33,701 bases of DNA, from the IMG/VR virus record IMGVR_UViG_3300049215_000024, positions 1 through 33,701 of that record; one strand, written 5' to 3'. Below are positions 1-6,831 of this stretch, one piece after another. Numbering within the stretch: position 1 is the first letter of the stretch; each line of letters starts with the position of its first letter. A model generated the notes under the pieces. That model saw only the letters and a list, made by a program, of their open reading frames with translations, made no database searches and was not told the DNA's origin. The DNA is from a virus. Made by a program: the position numbers and the translations under genes.

Positions 1-143
1 TTGCGACCCGCGCCTATCGCGGCACCCGCAACTTGCGCGCGGTGCAGACGCTGCTCGGCCACTCGAGCGTGGCCGTGACCGAGCGATATACCGCCGTCGA
101 CGATTCTGAGATGCGGGCGGCGATGAACGCCGCCATCGCGTGA
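1..143 (+). CDS. int: Tyrosine integrase, C-terminal fragment (5' end outside window)
   Basis: Open from the left edge in the frame that starts at base 3, giving 46 visible residues before TGA at 141-143. The visible part contains the last two catalytic landmarks of phage tyrosine recombinases: the LGHSS box with the active-site His (visible residue 20) and the ERYT box with the nucleophilic Tyr (visible residue 29). The family performs site-specific integration and excision between attP and attB. The gene reads toward the lysis operon, so the two are convergent. The catalytic Arg residues and DNA-binding domains lie outside the window, so the subgroup and completeness cannot be judged. Confidence 0.93.
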   Translation, partial: ATRAYRGTRNLRAVQTLLGHSSVAVTERYTAVDDSEMRAAMNAAIA

Positions 144-262
144 CTGAACCCCGCTGCCTCACCGATGAGGAGCTGGTGCAGCTCGCTCAATTGATGGAGG
201 AAGAATTGGGTCAGAGCGATGAATCGCTGTCCTGGGAGACTCCACCACCGCCAGCTACCTAA
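140..262 (+). CDS. Small acidic protein coupled to integrase, unknown function
   Basis: A 40-residue ORF starts with GTG at 140-142, overlapping the integrase stop by 4 bases (GTGA), which suggests translational coupling. The product begins VTEPRCLTDEELVQLAQL and is acidic, with a predicted amphipathic helix and a proline-rich tail (PPPPAT). It has no visible helix-turn-helix or basic patch, so an excisionase role is not supported by sequence. It could be a modulator of integrase or a chance ORF. Support comes from the tight overlap and codon use consistent with neighbours. Confidence 0.5.
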   Translation: MTEPRCLTDEELVQLAQLMEEELGQSDESLSWETPPPPAT

Positions 263-319
263 ACCCCGAAAATAAGGACAGCTAGCACTTGGGCTGTTTT
301 GCCTGTTCGTAGGCTGACA

Positions 320-334
320 TAATTATTTAATTAT
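320..334. repeat. AT-rich tandem TAATTAT repeat
   Basis: TAATTAT occurs at 320-326 and again at 328-334, making an AT-only island in otherwise GC-rich DNA next to the integrase gene. Such islands are common at bending or host-factor sites of attP regions and at promoters, but no clear -35/-10 pair with good spacing was found here. Confidence 0.45.
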
Positions 335-345
335 CGGCGCAATAA

Positions 346-374
346 TGTCTGGTGCGGCGATGCCGGACCAGACA
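346..374. repeat. Inverted repeat, 8 bp + 4 bp stem with 3-base loop
   Basis: TGTCTGGT at 346-353 pairs with ACCAGACA at 367-374; after a single G-G mismatch the inner CGGC (355-358) pairs with GCCG (362-365) around the loop GAT. It lacks a T-run on either side, so it is a weak intrinsic terminator candidate at best; a recombinase or repressor site is equally possible. Confidence 0.6.
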
Positions 375-429
375 GAGCAAACGATAGCACCCGCCCCCGA
401 CAGGCGTCTACTATTCCCGCTAACGCCAA

Positions 430-462
430 AATCGCCCCCGGCCGAAGTGGCCAGGGGCGATT
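430..462. terminator. Hairpin terminator between convergent int and lysis operons
   Basis: AATCGCCCC at 430-438 pairs with GGGGCGATT at 454-462, then after one mismatch GGCC (440-443) pairs with GGCC (449-452) around a 5-base loop. The A-rich left flank reads as a short T tract on the minus strand, downstream of the last late gene (stop at 496). It could act in both directions, as expected between convergent operons. Confidence 0.7.
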
Positions 463-495
463 GTGACATTGGCGTGAAACCAATTCGGGCGATTG

Positions 496-618
496 TCAGT
501 CGGATCCCAGGTCCACGAGCTGCATGTCGAAGTGCTCCGACATGACAAACGCGACGACGACCAGCAGCAATATGCCGCCGACCGCGCCGCCGACGATCGC
601 GCACAGGCACCGGGTCAT
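496..618 (-). CDS. Small single-pass membrane protein, last gene of the late operon
   Basis: The 40-residue product starts with ATG at 618, overlapping the stop of the preceding secreted-protein gene as ATGA. Residues about 8-26 (AIVGGAVGGILLLVVVAFV) form one hydrophobic segment preceded by two Cys, followed by a short acidic tail ending LVDLGSD. I do not recognise a family. Its position at the end of the lysis block and its size suggest an accessory lysis membrane peptide, but this is inference only. Confidence 0.6.
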   Translation of the reverse strand: MTRCLCAIVGGAVGGILLLVVVAFVMSEHFDMQLVDLGSD

Positions 619-869
619 AGCAGTCCTCCTGTCAGGCCGCCCAGGATTTTCCCGATGCCGCCGAGCACCCCACCGGATCCACCGCCGCCGCCGCCGCCGA
701 CACCGAACGGCGAGCCCGAGTCGGTGTTGCACAGGCCGGGGTTGGCGCGCGCGAAGACCGGGTCTTTGCACTGGTCGGGGATGGGGGTGGCGCGGGCGTC
801 GCAGGGGATGGTGAGCGCCAGGACGACGACGGCGACCATGATCGCAGCCCTACGCGGTAGGCGCGCCAT
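615..869 (-). CDS. Small secreted glycine-rich protein
   Basis: An 84-residue protein. The N-terminus has a classic signal peptide: basic start MARLPRR, hydrophobic core AAIMVAVVVLALTI and a likely cleavage site near CDARA-TP. The mature part has two Cys (DQCKDP and GLCNTD) likely to form a disulfide, then a run of glycines encoded by a CCG/CGG microsatellite and a GG-repeat tail. The ATG at 869 was chosen because upstream sequence in frame reads as a shadow of the preceding gene. It overlaps that gene by 20 bases. Secreted proteins of this sort are found near lysis genes of mycobacteriophages, but the function is unknown. Confidence 0.65.
   Translation of the reverse strand: MARLPRRAAIMVAVVVLALTIPCDARATPIPDQCKDPVFARANPGLCNTDSGSPFGVGGGGGGGSGGVLGGIGKILGGLTGGLL
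682..699. repeat. (CCG)6 microsatellite in glycine run
   Basis: Six perfect CCG units lie inside the secreted protein gene and encode part of its Gly run on the minus strand. Slippage here would change glycine number without breaking the frame. Confidence 0.8.
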
Positions 870-1269
870 CACCGTAATGGCGTCGGGGACGGGGACTGAG
901 CGTGGGTGGCGGGCTGATGTCTGAGCCGAGCTCGCGCAGCTCGCGGTAGGCTTCACGGTCCCACGGGACGTGGCCTTCGATGTACTCCCACAATTCGTCG
1001 ATGTCGGAGATCGCGTCGAGCCACTGCGCGCGCCCGCGAGCGACCTGCACTTCCAGGGCGGCGATCTCTTTGTGCAGCCCGGCTACGCGTTTGTCGTCGG
1101 CGGCGACGCGTTCCCGGTTGCGGGCGGCGTCCTTATCGGACTGTTCGCGGCGTAGTTTGTCGAGGGTTTCTTTGTCGAGTTGCATCCTGCCGCGGGATGT
1201 CACGATCGCCACGAGCGCGCACGCCGCGGAGAGAACGGCGGCGCATACCAGGATGACCTGTGCGATCAC
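850..1269 (-). CDS. Membrane-anchored coiled-coil protein, possible spanin-like lysis accessory
   Basis: A 139-residue protein starting with GTG at 1269 in a GTGA overlap with the previous gene. Residues about 2-24 are a hydrophobic anchor (MIAQVILVCAAVLSAACALV), followed by a long charged heptad-like helix (about 30-85, rich in D, K, R, E, L) and a proline-rich tail. An N-terminal anchor plus periplasmic coiled coil is the architecture of Rz-type i-spanins and of similar accessory lysis proteins in actinophages. The family cannot be confirmed by eye. It sits downstream of holins and lysins, which fits the lysis role. Confidence 0.65.
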   Translation of the reverse strand: MIAQVILVCAAVLSAACALVAIVTSRGRMQLDKETLDKLRREQSDKDAARNRERVAADDKRVAGLHKEIAALEVQVARGRAQWLDAISDIDELWEYIEGHVPWDREAYRELRELGSDISPPPTLSPRPRRHYGDGAPTA

Positions 1270-1745
1270 GGGTCGGCCTTAGCGTTCTTGACGCGGCGCA
1301 TCGCGCAGAAGAACTCCTTGACCGCCACTAGACCGATGTGGATGCAGGCCCCGGCGATTGCGATGGACAGCGCGCCGGCCATTGTGCCGATCAGGTCGGA
1401 GTGCACGGTGATGAACCACGCGTAGAAGGTGAGGGACACGATGACCGAGAGTTGGCCGCCGAGTGCGAACAGGTACGGGCGTCGCAGGTCGACGGCCGCT
1501 TCGGGGACGAAGTGGCGGGTGCCCATCGCTGAGCCGACCAGCGCGAAGGTGGACCCGATGATGATGCACGCGGATAGCGCCCGGTTGGTGCCATCGGACA
1601 GTTGCGCGAGCAGCCCGACGCGGGGTCGCACGGCGATGCTGATGCCGACGAACACCAGGCCGCCGTGGACCCACACGTACATGCGGGACCGGTCGACGCG
1701 TTTACCTTCGGGGGTCAGCCACCAGCGGCGCAGCCTAGCGAGCAT
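1266..1745 (-). CDS. Four-helix membrane protein in lysis cassette
   Basis: A 159-residue protein with four predicted transmembrane segments at about 24-39, 56-75, 92-113 and 118-142, and basic ends (LARLRRWW and AMRRVKNAK). It begins with ATG at 1745, overlapping the r1t-like holin gene by 11 bases. Four-TM proteins directly after the holin genes are a recurrent component of mycobacteriophage lysis cassettes and may tune holin timing, but no enzymatic motif is visible and I cannot name the family. Confidence 0.7.
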   Translation of the reverse strand: MLARLRRWWLTPEGKRVDRSRMYVWVHGGLVFVGISIAVRPRVGLLAQLSDGTNRALSACIIIGSTFALVGSAMGTRHFVPEAAVDLRRPYLFALGGQLSVIVSLTFYAWFITVHSDLIGTMAGALSIAIAGACIHIGLVAVKEFFCAMRRVKNAKADP

Positions 1746-1992
1746 GTTCGGTGTACTCGATGTCGGGCCGCGTCGATGCGGTACCGGGGACGCCCTTACC
1801 GCGAGCCCGCAACGACATCAGCACTGATTCGCTGGCCGACATCGTGGCGAACGTGATGGCTTGAGCCCACCACGGCAGGAACCATCCGACTGCCTGCTGG
1901 GCGCCGAACCCGACCGCTACCGAGGTGAAGGTTTGCAGCCAGGTTCGGCGTGCCCGTTCGGTGGCGTCCCCGGTGAACGGGGACGGCTTCAT
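1735..1992 (-). CDS. Holin, r1t-type
   Basis: An 85-residue protein that would oligomerise in the cytoplasmic membrane and set lysis time. It begins MKPSPFTGDATERARRTWLQ, has two hydrophobic segments (about 22-40 and 42-57), then a segment SESVLMSLRARGKGVPGTAS that matches the S-V-L-x-S-L ... G-x-P-G-T-A-S C-terminal signature of r1t-type holins. Start ATG at 1992 overlaps the upstream holin stop as ATGA. It follows lysin A, lysin B and another holin, the usual arrangement in mycobacteriophages with two holin-like genes. Confidence 0.82.
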   Translation of the reverse strand: MKPSPFTGDATERARRTWLQTFTSVAVGFGAQQAVGWFLPWWAQAITFATMSASESVLMSLRARGKGVPGTASTRPDIEYTEHAR

Positions 1993-2270
1993 GCGGCAGG
2001 TGGCGTCTGGCCCTCGACGATGGGCTCATTCTTCACCAGGAACACACTGACCGCGCCGACCACGGTCACCGCGACCGTGAAGTAGTGCCTGTACGGCTCG
2101 GGCAGGAAGTCGCCGAGCGGTGTGAGCTCGTTGAGCAGGACGACGAGCGCGGCCACCGCGGCGACGACCGCCTTATACATGGGCTTGACCTTGGCGAGCA
2201 TGTCGGGCCTTTCGTTGAGTTGATTCGGGGCCTGCGCAGCTATTTGACGCAGGATGTCTAGGCGTTTCAC
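1989..2270 (-). CDS. Holin-like protein (mycobacteriophage type), two possible starts
   Basis: The 93-residue frame begins with GTG at 2270 in a GTGA overlap with the lysin B stop. A second start, ATG at 2201 (MLAKVKPMYKAVVAA), is preceded by GAAAGG six bases upstream and gives a 70-residue protein. Both forms carry two hydrophobic segments (about 34-47 and 64-79 in the long form) and a short charged tail. The core resembles small two-TM holins found after lysin B in mycobacteriophages. The well-placed Shine-Dalgarno favours the short form, the overlap favours the long form; both may be made. Confidence 0.78.
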   Translation of the reverse strand: MKRLDILRQIAAQAPNQLNERPDMLAKVKPMYKAVVAAVAALVVLLNELTPLGDFLPEPYRHYFTVAVTVVGAVSVFLVKNEPIVEGQTPPAA

Positions 2271-3418
2271 GCGGCTGCGCGACCGGCCGCCATCACGTAG
2301 TCGGTCATCGCGGGCACCATCTTCTGGTAGTCGCCGTGTGGCCCGAAGCCGCTGAGCACGAACATGCCGCCGTTGATGAGTGCCTCAAGGAAGCCCACGA
2401 TTTGGGCGTTGGACGGGTTGGTGGGCAGCGACAGCATCCCTGAAGCGCCGGGGATCAGGGCCAGGATCAGGGTGGGCAGGCTGGCGATCAGCTCGGCGAT
2501 GTCCTGTGCTGGGTTGAGCAGCGGAATCACCGACAGTGCGATCGCCAGCAGGTTGTTGACCGACGCGTTCTGGATCAGGTTGAACATCAGCGTCTCGTCG
2601 CTGCCTGCAGCGTTGCCGACCGGTGCGGCGCCGTACAGGTCGCCGTCGTTGTTGCAGGACATCAGGAAGTCGGGTGTCTGGTCGGCGGTCAGGTCGGCCG
2701 GCCCAGCGATCCCGCCCGACGGCACGCCATCGACGGGTGCTGGGATGGGGAATCCGGCCTGTACGTTGCCGTTGCAGATGCCGGGCGCCCGCATGGGGTC
2801 GCCGAAGTTCACGATCGCTTTGACGTCGTTGACACGGTTATGTAGGACACCGTTGGGGTTGAGGATGTCGTCGCGCCACACGAAGTCGGTGACGAGTGAG
2901 CCCTGCGAGTAGCCCGACAGCCCGAGTGGTGTGCCGATGGGACGCATCTGGATTTGGCGGACCACTTCGGCGCGGCCCGCTTGCACGGATGGGCCCATCG
3001 GGAAGGTGGCGGCTGGGTAGGCGATGGGCTGCCAGTACCACACTGATGGGTCGAGCGCGGCACCGACGGCGCCTGCGAATCCCCAGTCGAACGGGCCAGG
3101 TGAGCCTGTTCCGTTGACGGTGATGAACGTCGGTTTGGTCGGTACCAGCGGCGCGGGAGCGGGCGCGGGGACTACGGCACCCATGCGTACCTGTGTGGCG
3201 TAGTTCGCGATACCGGTCACGGGTAGGCCGACGGTCTGCTGGAAGTTCTTCACCGCTTGCTCGGTCGCAGTGTCGAAGGTGCCCGACTCGGTGACACCCA
3301 AGGTCACCGCTTGGGAGTTCTTCGGGTAGGCGTGGATCAGGCGGTGCTGGATCTCGGTGACCTGGGCTCCGGTGTCGCCGAGCCCGTAGCCGATCCAGTG
3401 CCCGTTGGCGTCTTTCAC
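2267..3418 (-). CDS. lysB: Lysin B, mycolylarabinogalactan esterase with peptidoglycan-binding domain
   Basis: A 383-residue alpha/beta hydrolase that cuts the ester bond linking mycolic acids to arabinogalactan, releasing the outer membrane at lysis. Residues about 14-70 form a PG_binding_1-like domain (LGDTGAQVTEIQHRL ... GLPVTG), followed by an Ala-Pro linker and the hydrolase. The nucleophile is Ser171 in GYSQGS; the acid is probably in CNNDGDLY (258-260) and the base His361 in GFGPHGDY. The gene starts with GTG at 3418 (GTGA overlap with lysin A). LysB is diagnostic of phages of mycolic-acid hosts. The N-terminal binding domain is present in some but not all LysBs. Confidence 0.95.
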   Translation of the reverse strand: MKDANGHWIGYGLGDTGAQVTEIQHRLIHAYPKNSQAVTLGVTESGTFDTATEQAVKNFQQTVGLPVTGIANYATQVRMGAVVPAPAPAPLVPTKPTFITVNGTGSPGPFDWGFAGAVGAALDPSVWYWQPIAYPAATFPMGPSVQAGRAEVVRQIQMRPIGTPLGLSGYSQGSLVTDFVWRDDILNPNGVLHNRVNDVKAIVNFGDPMRAPGICNGNVQAGFPIPAPVDGVPSGGIAGPADLTADQTPDFLMSCNNDGDLYGAAPVGNAAGSDETLMFNLIQNASVNNLLAIALSVIPLLNPAQDIAELIASLPTLILALIPGASGMLSLPTNPSNAQIVGFLEALINGGMFVLSGFGPHGDYQKMVPAMTDYVMAAGRAAA

Positions 3419-4695
3419 TTCGGGGCTGCCGGCGGGAGTGTGATGCCGTCTTTGATGTCGGCGAGCGCGTCAACGACAGTGAGGTTGTGCCCGTTGGGAT
3501 TCTGCCCCAGCTGCGGCCAGCCCTGACCGGTGGGCGTAGGCGTGCAGCCGGGGAGTGAGGCTTCGATCATCGCGTTGTTGAAGCCCTGCAATTGAGCGTA
3601 GGTCCACATCGACCAGTTGTACATATCCTGTTGCTGTTGAGCACTGAGCATGTCGAACACTCCTGGTGTTGGAGGGGTTGGGTTGGCGTACTTCTGGATC
3701 GCGGCGGCGAACACGTCCCACGGGAAGTTGTCGCCGACGTCGGTGTGGGTGTTGCCGTCCTTGAGGTATTCGGTGCAGTAGCGGTGATCGCTGATGCCGG
3801 GTGGCGGCGAGTTGTAGGGCGGGGCGATCACGTTCAGCGGGATGCCGAACTGCGCGCAGTCACGCACCACCACGAACGCGGCGACGTCGATGGCGTTCGA
3901 CTGCTGTAACCATTGGTCGCGGGTCCACGCCGCGTAGGAGCCGGCGAAGACGAGGTCGATTGATCGGTCGTTGTCGACGAGCACCGACCAGCTGGCCATG
4001 TTGAGCGCCACTACGTCGCAGAGGGTGACGCCGTGGTCGTTGGGGTCTTCGGAGATGGTGTAGTTGTAGCTGACCTGACTGGATGGGTTGTCGAGGAAGT
4101 TGCGGGCCAACGCGTCCGCGTTGGAGTCTCCTTCCTCGGTGTGAATGAGGAACAGGTCGACCGTGGTTCCGGCGCGGGATTGGTCGTTTGGACTCCACAG
4201 CGGGTATTCGTTGAACGCCGGGCGGTTCGGGTTTGTCACGGGTGGCTCCGGTGTCGGTGTTGGCGCAGCGGCGAGACGGTTGTAGAGGTCGACAGCATCG
4301 GGAAAGCGTTGGTCGTAGCGGTCAGGGAATGCCGACTGCTGAATGGCCTGCGCGTAGCTTCCCGGTGAGTTCGGCCCGTTGTAGTCGAGCTTGGCGAGTC
4401 GGTCGTAGAACAGTCCGGCCGACAGCGCGGGGTCCATGCATGTCGCGGCGTCGCCCCACCACCAGCCGTTGGCACCCATAACAACCTGCTGCTGAAATAG
4501 GCCGACGCTGAACCCATCCGAGCCGACCGCATCGTGCGGAATGTTTAGCGAGTCGGGGACTTTGGAGTTGGCGTACATCAGCCAGTCAGACTCGACGTAC
4601 ACCGTGGCGAGCGCGATCTGGACACCGCGAGGCGTGATACCGCGGCGTTGTCCTTCGGCGATGACCGCTCGGGCGTAGTCGTCAGCTGTGGGCAT
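3415..4695 (-). CDS. lysA: Lysin A, endolysin with N-terminal hydrolase and amidase domains
   Basis: A 426-residue endolysin that degrades peptidoglycan. Residues about 5-100 form an N-terminal hydrolase domain of the type found in mycobacteriophage LysA proteins, with Glu35 in VYVESDW and SVGLFQQQ (63-70), resembling a lysozyme-like or peptidase fold. Residues about 160-335 are an Amidase_2-like (N-acetylmuramoyl-L-alanine amidase) domain: FLIHTEEGD with His185, and HTDVGDNFPW with His317 and Asp322 as likely zinc ligands. The C-terminal 90 residues probably bind cell wall. Start ATG at 4695 follows GGAAGG. It is transcribed just before lysB and the holins. Confidence 0.93.
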   Translation of the reverse strand: MPTADDYARAVIAEGQRRGITPRGVQIALATVYVESDWLMYANSKVPDSLNIPHDAVGSDGFSVGLFQQQVVMGANGWWWGDAATCMDPALSAGLFYDRLAKLDYNGPNSPGSYAQAIQQSAFPDRYDQRFPDAVDLYNRLAAAPTPTPEPPVTNPNRPAFNEYPLWSPNDQSRAGTTVDLFLIHTEEGDSNADALARNFLDNPSSQVSYNYTISEDPNDHGVTLCDVVALNMASWSVLVDNDRSIDLVFAGSYAAWTRDQWLQQSNAIDVAAFVVVRDCAQFGIPLNVIAPPYNSPPPGISDHRYCTEYLKDGNTHTDVGDNFPWDVFAAAIQKYANPTPPTPGVFDMLSAQQQQDMYNWSMWTYAQLQGFNNAMIEASLPGCTPTPTGQGWPQLGQNPNGHNLTVVDALADIKDGITLPPAAPK

Positions 4696-4754
4696 GGTTC
4701 CCTTCCAGAGTTGGGAACGCCCCGGTGAGGTCGGGCCGGGGCGTCCCCAAGTAC

Positions 4755-4978
4755 CTACGGGCCGGCGGGTGCCGGGGGAGCTGGCGTCGGAGCTGGCGTC
4801 GGCGCGGGCGGCTCAAGCCCCTGCAGATCCGTCAGCGCCTTGTTCAACCCCGACAGGTCGGCGGCCGGGAGCTGTGTTTGCAGGCTCGCGATCTCCGCGC
4901 GGCTAGCGACGTCTTCGCGGCTTCGAGGTTGGTGGCGAGGGTGTCGAGAGCGGTCTGGTCGACTTCGACAGCGGCCAT
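4755..4978 (-). pseudogene. Small conserved-type gene before lysin A, split by a -1 frameshift
   Basis: The first part starts at ATG 4978 (MAAVEVDQTALDTLATNL), with a strong AGGAG six bases upstream; the same frame is also open from ATG 5053, which overlaps the PLD-like gene as ATGA. That frame ends early at 4844. The continuation (EIASLQTQLPAADLSGLNKA, then a Pro-Ala-Thr tail ending at 4755) lies one base back, crossing over near 4900-4910. Both halves look like one helical protein with an Ala/Pro-rich tail, as in many mycobacteriophages. No slippery heptamer is visible, so mutation or a sequencing indel is likelier than programmed shifting. Confidence 0.6.
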
Positions 4979-5049
4979 GATGGACTCCTTCATTTGTTGG
5001 GTGATACGGGCTTCCATTGCGTAGGCCCATTGCGGTTGCCGGGAAAAGA

Positions 5050-5661
5050 TCATCGGTGACCTTTCGACAGCATGTGCTGGTGGATCTGGTCGACTCTCAT
5101 CCGAGCTTCAGCCGCCTTGGCGGCTGAGAGCGTCACGGTAAGCTCGTTGTCCTGCAATGTTTCTCCAGGATCCGACCAGTTCGTTGAGCCGGTCACCAAC
5201 ACAGACCCGTCGATGATCAGCAGCTTCATATGCATGATTCGGCCGTGCTCGCTACCGCCCGTGGCCACCGAGGAGATCGGGAAGTGCTCGCGCGCCAATA
5301 GCTTTCGCTCGGCCACACCCCCGGCTTGCGTCTTGTCGAGAGTGAGTTGGACAAACACTTGCTCATCGACCAGCTTGGAGCGCAGCGCATCTGCGAGGTC
5401 GTCGTCGTCGAAGCCGTACATCGCGACTATGAGGCTTTTCGTCGCGGCCTTGATCAGGTAGACGAGGCAGCCGTGGACGTCATCAACGGGACTGTAGAAC
5501 GTGCGCGTATCGCTGGGATAGCCGGGAGGAAACGGGCCACCCGTCTTGAAGCGGTCGAGTACCGACAGATCGGCGAGCGGGTGAACGGTCATGGCCGCGG
5601 CGAGCCCGAGCATGATCGCGGCGACGACCTCCCAGATGCCCAGGTATTCCCAGATGCTCAT
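5050..5661 (-). CDS. PLD-like phosphodiesterase/nuclease with membrane anchor
   Basis: A 203-residue protein starting ATG 5661 (ATGA overlap). Residues about 11-30 are a hydrophobic anchor. The rest is a single phospholipase-D-superfamily domain: VDDVHGCLVYLIKAATKSL near 59-77, then the HKD signature HMKLLIIDG with His144, Lys146 and Asp151, and GSTNWS with Asn161, ending in DNEL. Single-HKD proteins of the Nuc type act as dimers and cut phosphodiester bonds in DNA or phospholipid. Location between tail and lysin genes suggests a role at lysis or entry, but the substrate is unknown. Catalytic residues look intact. Confidence 0.85.
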   Translation of the reverse strand: MSIWEYLGIWEVVAAIMLGLAAAMTVHPLADLSVLDRFKTGGPFPPGYPSDTRTFYSPVDDVHGCLVYLIKAATKSLIVAMYGFDDDDLADALRSKLVDEQVFVQLTLDKTQAGGVAERKLLAREHFPISSVATGGSEHGRIMHMKLLIIDGSVLVTGSTNWSDPGETLQDNELTVTLSAAKAAEARMRVDQIHQHMLSKGHR

Positions 5662-6398
5662 GCCGCGAGCTGCTTCACGTCGTCCTGCAACTGCGCCAGG
5701 TCGAACCCGTCGAGGTTCACCCCGTTCGCCAGCTCCTCGGTCGACAGGTAGCAGAACCCCTCGTCCATGTACTGGGCGAGAAAATTCGGGTCCACCAGCT
5801 GAATCTGCCCCCAGGTGACGACCTTGAACATGCCGTTCGCGTCGCCGACGACCGGAATGGCGTGGCCGCCTTCGATCTTGGCGTTGGCCTTCTGCACGGT
5901 CCACGGCTGCCCGGCCGAGAACTGGTCCTGGCAGTAGGCCGGTACCTGGATGCCGATGCCGACCGCGCCGAAGATCCATGTGACTGCGGCGAGCTGGTCG
6001 AGGGTGATGCCGATCCACACCGCGATCTGGTGCGTGTTGCCGTCGGCGTCGACCAGACCGTGCTTCACGCGGTAGTTCGCGGCGGTCTGCATGTCGGTGC
6101 CTTGATCGGTGGACGGTTTGGCGGGGTCATAACCGGTGATCGCGGAGTAGTTGTCGAGCGCGCATTGCGGTGTCAGGTTCGTGGGTTGCCCAGCTGAGGC
6201 CCGCCACAGCAGCGTCTCGTGTAGACCGGACGCGATGACGCAATCGCCAACCGAATCGTTGGCCAACATGCCCCAGTCCTTGACGAGATAGTCCCACCCG
6301 AAGTTCGGCGGCGGGGTGGGCAGCGGCGCGGTGAGGTAGTCCTTGAGCTTCAGTTTCGGCTCGGCAACGGGGTCTTTCTTGCCGTAAAACAGTGTCAC
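5658..6398 (-). CDS. Papain-like cysteine peptidase-fold protein
   Basis: A 246-residue protein beginning with GTG at 6398 (GTGA overlap with the DUF1003 gene). The pattern NDSVGDCVIASG with Cys53, IEGGHAIPVVG with His179, and VVTWGQIQLVD near 193-203 matches the Cys-His-(Asn/Asp) arrangement of C1/C39-like papain folds. It has no signal peptide. It could process a structural protein, cleave cell wall peptide, or be an inactive fold. It sits between tail-fibre genes and lysin genes in the same transcription unit. Confidence 0.72.
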   Translation of the reverse strand: MTLFYGKKDPVAEPKLKLKDYLTAPLPTPPPNFGWDYLVKDWGMLANDSVGDCVIASGLHETLLWRASAGQPTNLTPQCALDNYSAITGYDPAKPSTDQGTDMQTAANYRVKHGLVDADGNTHQIAVWIGITLDQLAAVTWIFGAVGIGIQVPAYCQDQFSAGQPWTVQKANAKIEGGHAIPVVGDANGMFKVVTWGQIQLVDPNFLAQYMDEGFCYLSTEELANGVNLDGFDLAQLQDDVKQLAA

Positions 6399-6793
6399 TG
6401 TTGCCCTTTCGCTTCACAGATCGCGGCGTGTATTTCCTGGATGTGCTTGTACTGCGCATCGGCGATGACTTGTCGTTTCGCGTCCGCCCGGTTCTGCGAG
6501 ATCAAGACGAACGTGGCCAGGAAGATCGCTTCCAGGCTGACGATCATCGTGAGCAGGTTGATGTCCCAATGCGCAAGCAGCCACAGCGCGAACCAGACGA
6601 TGTGCAGATACACGAAGCCCATCGAGCCTGAGAACCGGGTGATCCAGTCAGCCACCCGGTTTTGGGCGCTGCTGGCCCACTCGGTGTCGTGCCAGTGCCG
6701 CACCGCCGGGTGGGTCGCTTGGCGGTGCCACGGATGCAGCCTCACAAGTTTCCCCTCTTTGTCGTCGGTAGGTGGGGTACGCTGCCTCGTCAT
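6395..6793 (-). CDS. DUF1003 family membrane protein
   Basis: A 132-residue protein. After a charged N-terminus come two hydrophobic segments (about 57-74 and 80-100) and the family signature: a Trp-rich first helix (HIVWFALWLLAHW), then INLLTMIVSLEAIFLATFVLISQNR, which is the most conserved DUF1003 stretch, then a basic-acidic cytoplasmic helix. ATG at 6793. The function of DUF1003 is not known; it is more often bacterial than phage-borne, so its position at the tail-lysis junction is notable. Confidence 0.83.
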   Translation of the reverse strand: MTRQRTPPTDDKEGKLVRLHPWHRQATHPAVRHWHDTEWASSAQNRVADWITRFSGSMGFVYLHIVWFALWLLAHWDINLLTMIVSLEAIFLATFVLISQNRADAKRQVIADAQYKHIQEIHAAICEAKGQQ

Positions 6794-6831
6794 GGTTACA
6801 GCGCGGCGCGATCAACCACGCCAGTAACGCT

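Larger units (their letters stand above)
263..495. other. Non-coding region between convergent integrase and lysis operons; candidate attP/terminator region
   Basis: About 230 bases carry no convincing gene. The stretch holds an AT-rich direct repeat at 320-334, a 12-bp interrupted hairpin at 346-374, a strong hairpin at 430-462, and a 10-base direct repeat GGGCGATTGT at 455-464 and 487-496, the latter overlapping the stop codon of the last late gene. No tRNA-like 3' end (T-arm consensus) was recognised, so an attP core cannot be placed. Confidence 0.5.

Noticed and set aside
140-262. Excisionase or antitoxin identity for the small ORF after integrase
   Set aside because: No helix-turn-helix, basic surface or toxin partner visible.
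301-315. tRNA 3' end-like TGTTCGTAGGC as attP core
   Set aside because: T-arm consensus is only partly matched and no acceptor stem or CCA-side sequence follows.
299-329. Sigma-type promoter on the plus strand using TTGCCT and an AT-rich -10
   Set aside because: No combination of boxes had 16-18 base spacing, and no gene follows on that strand.
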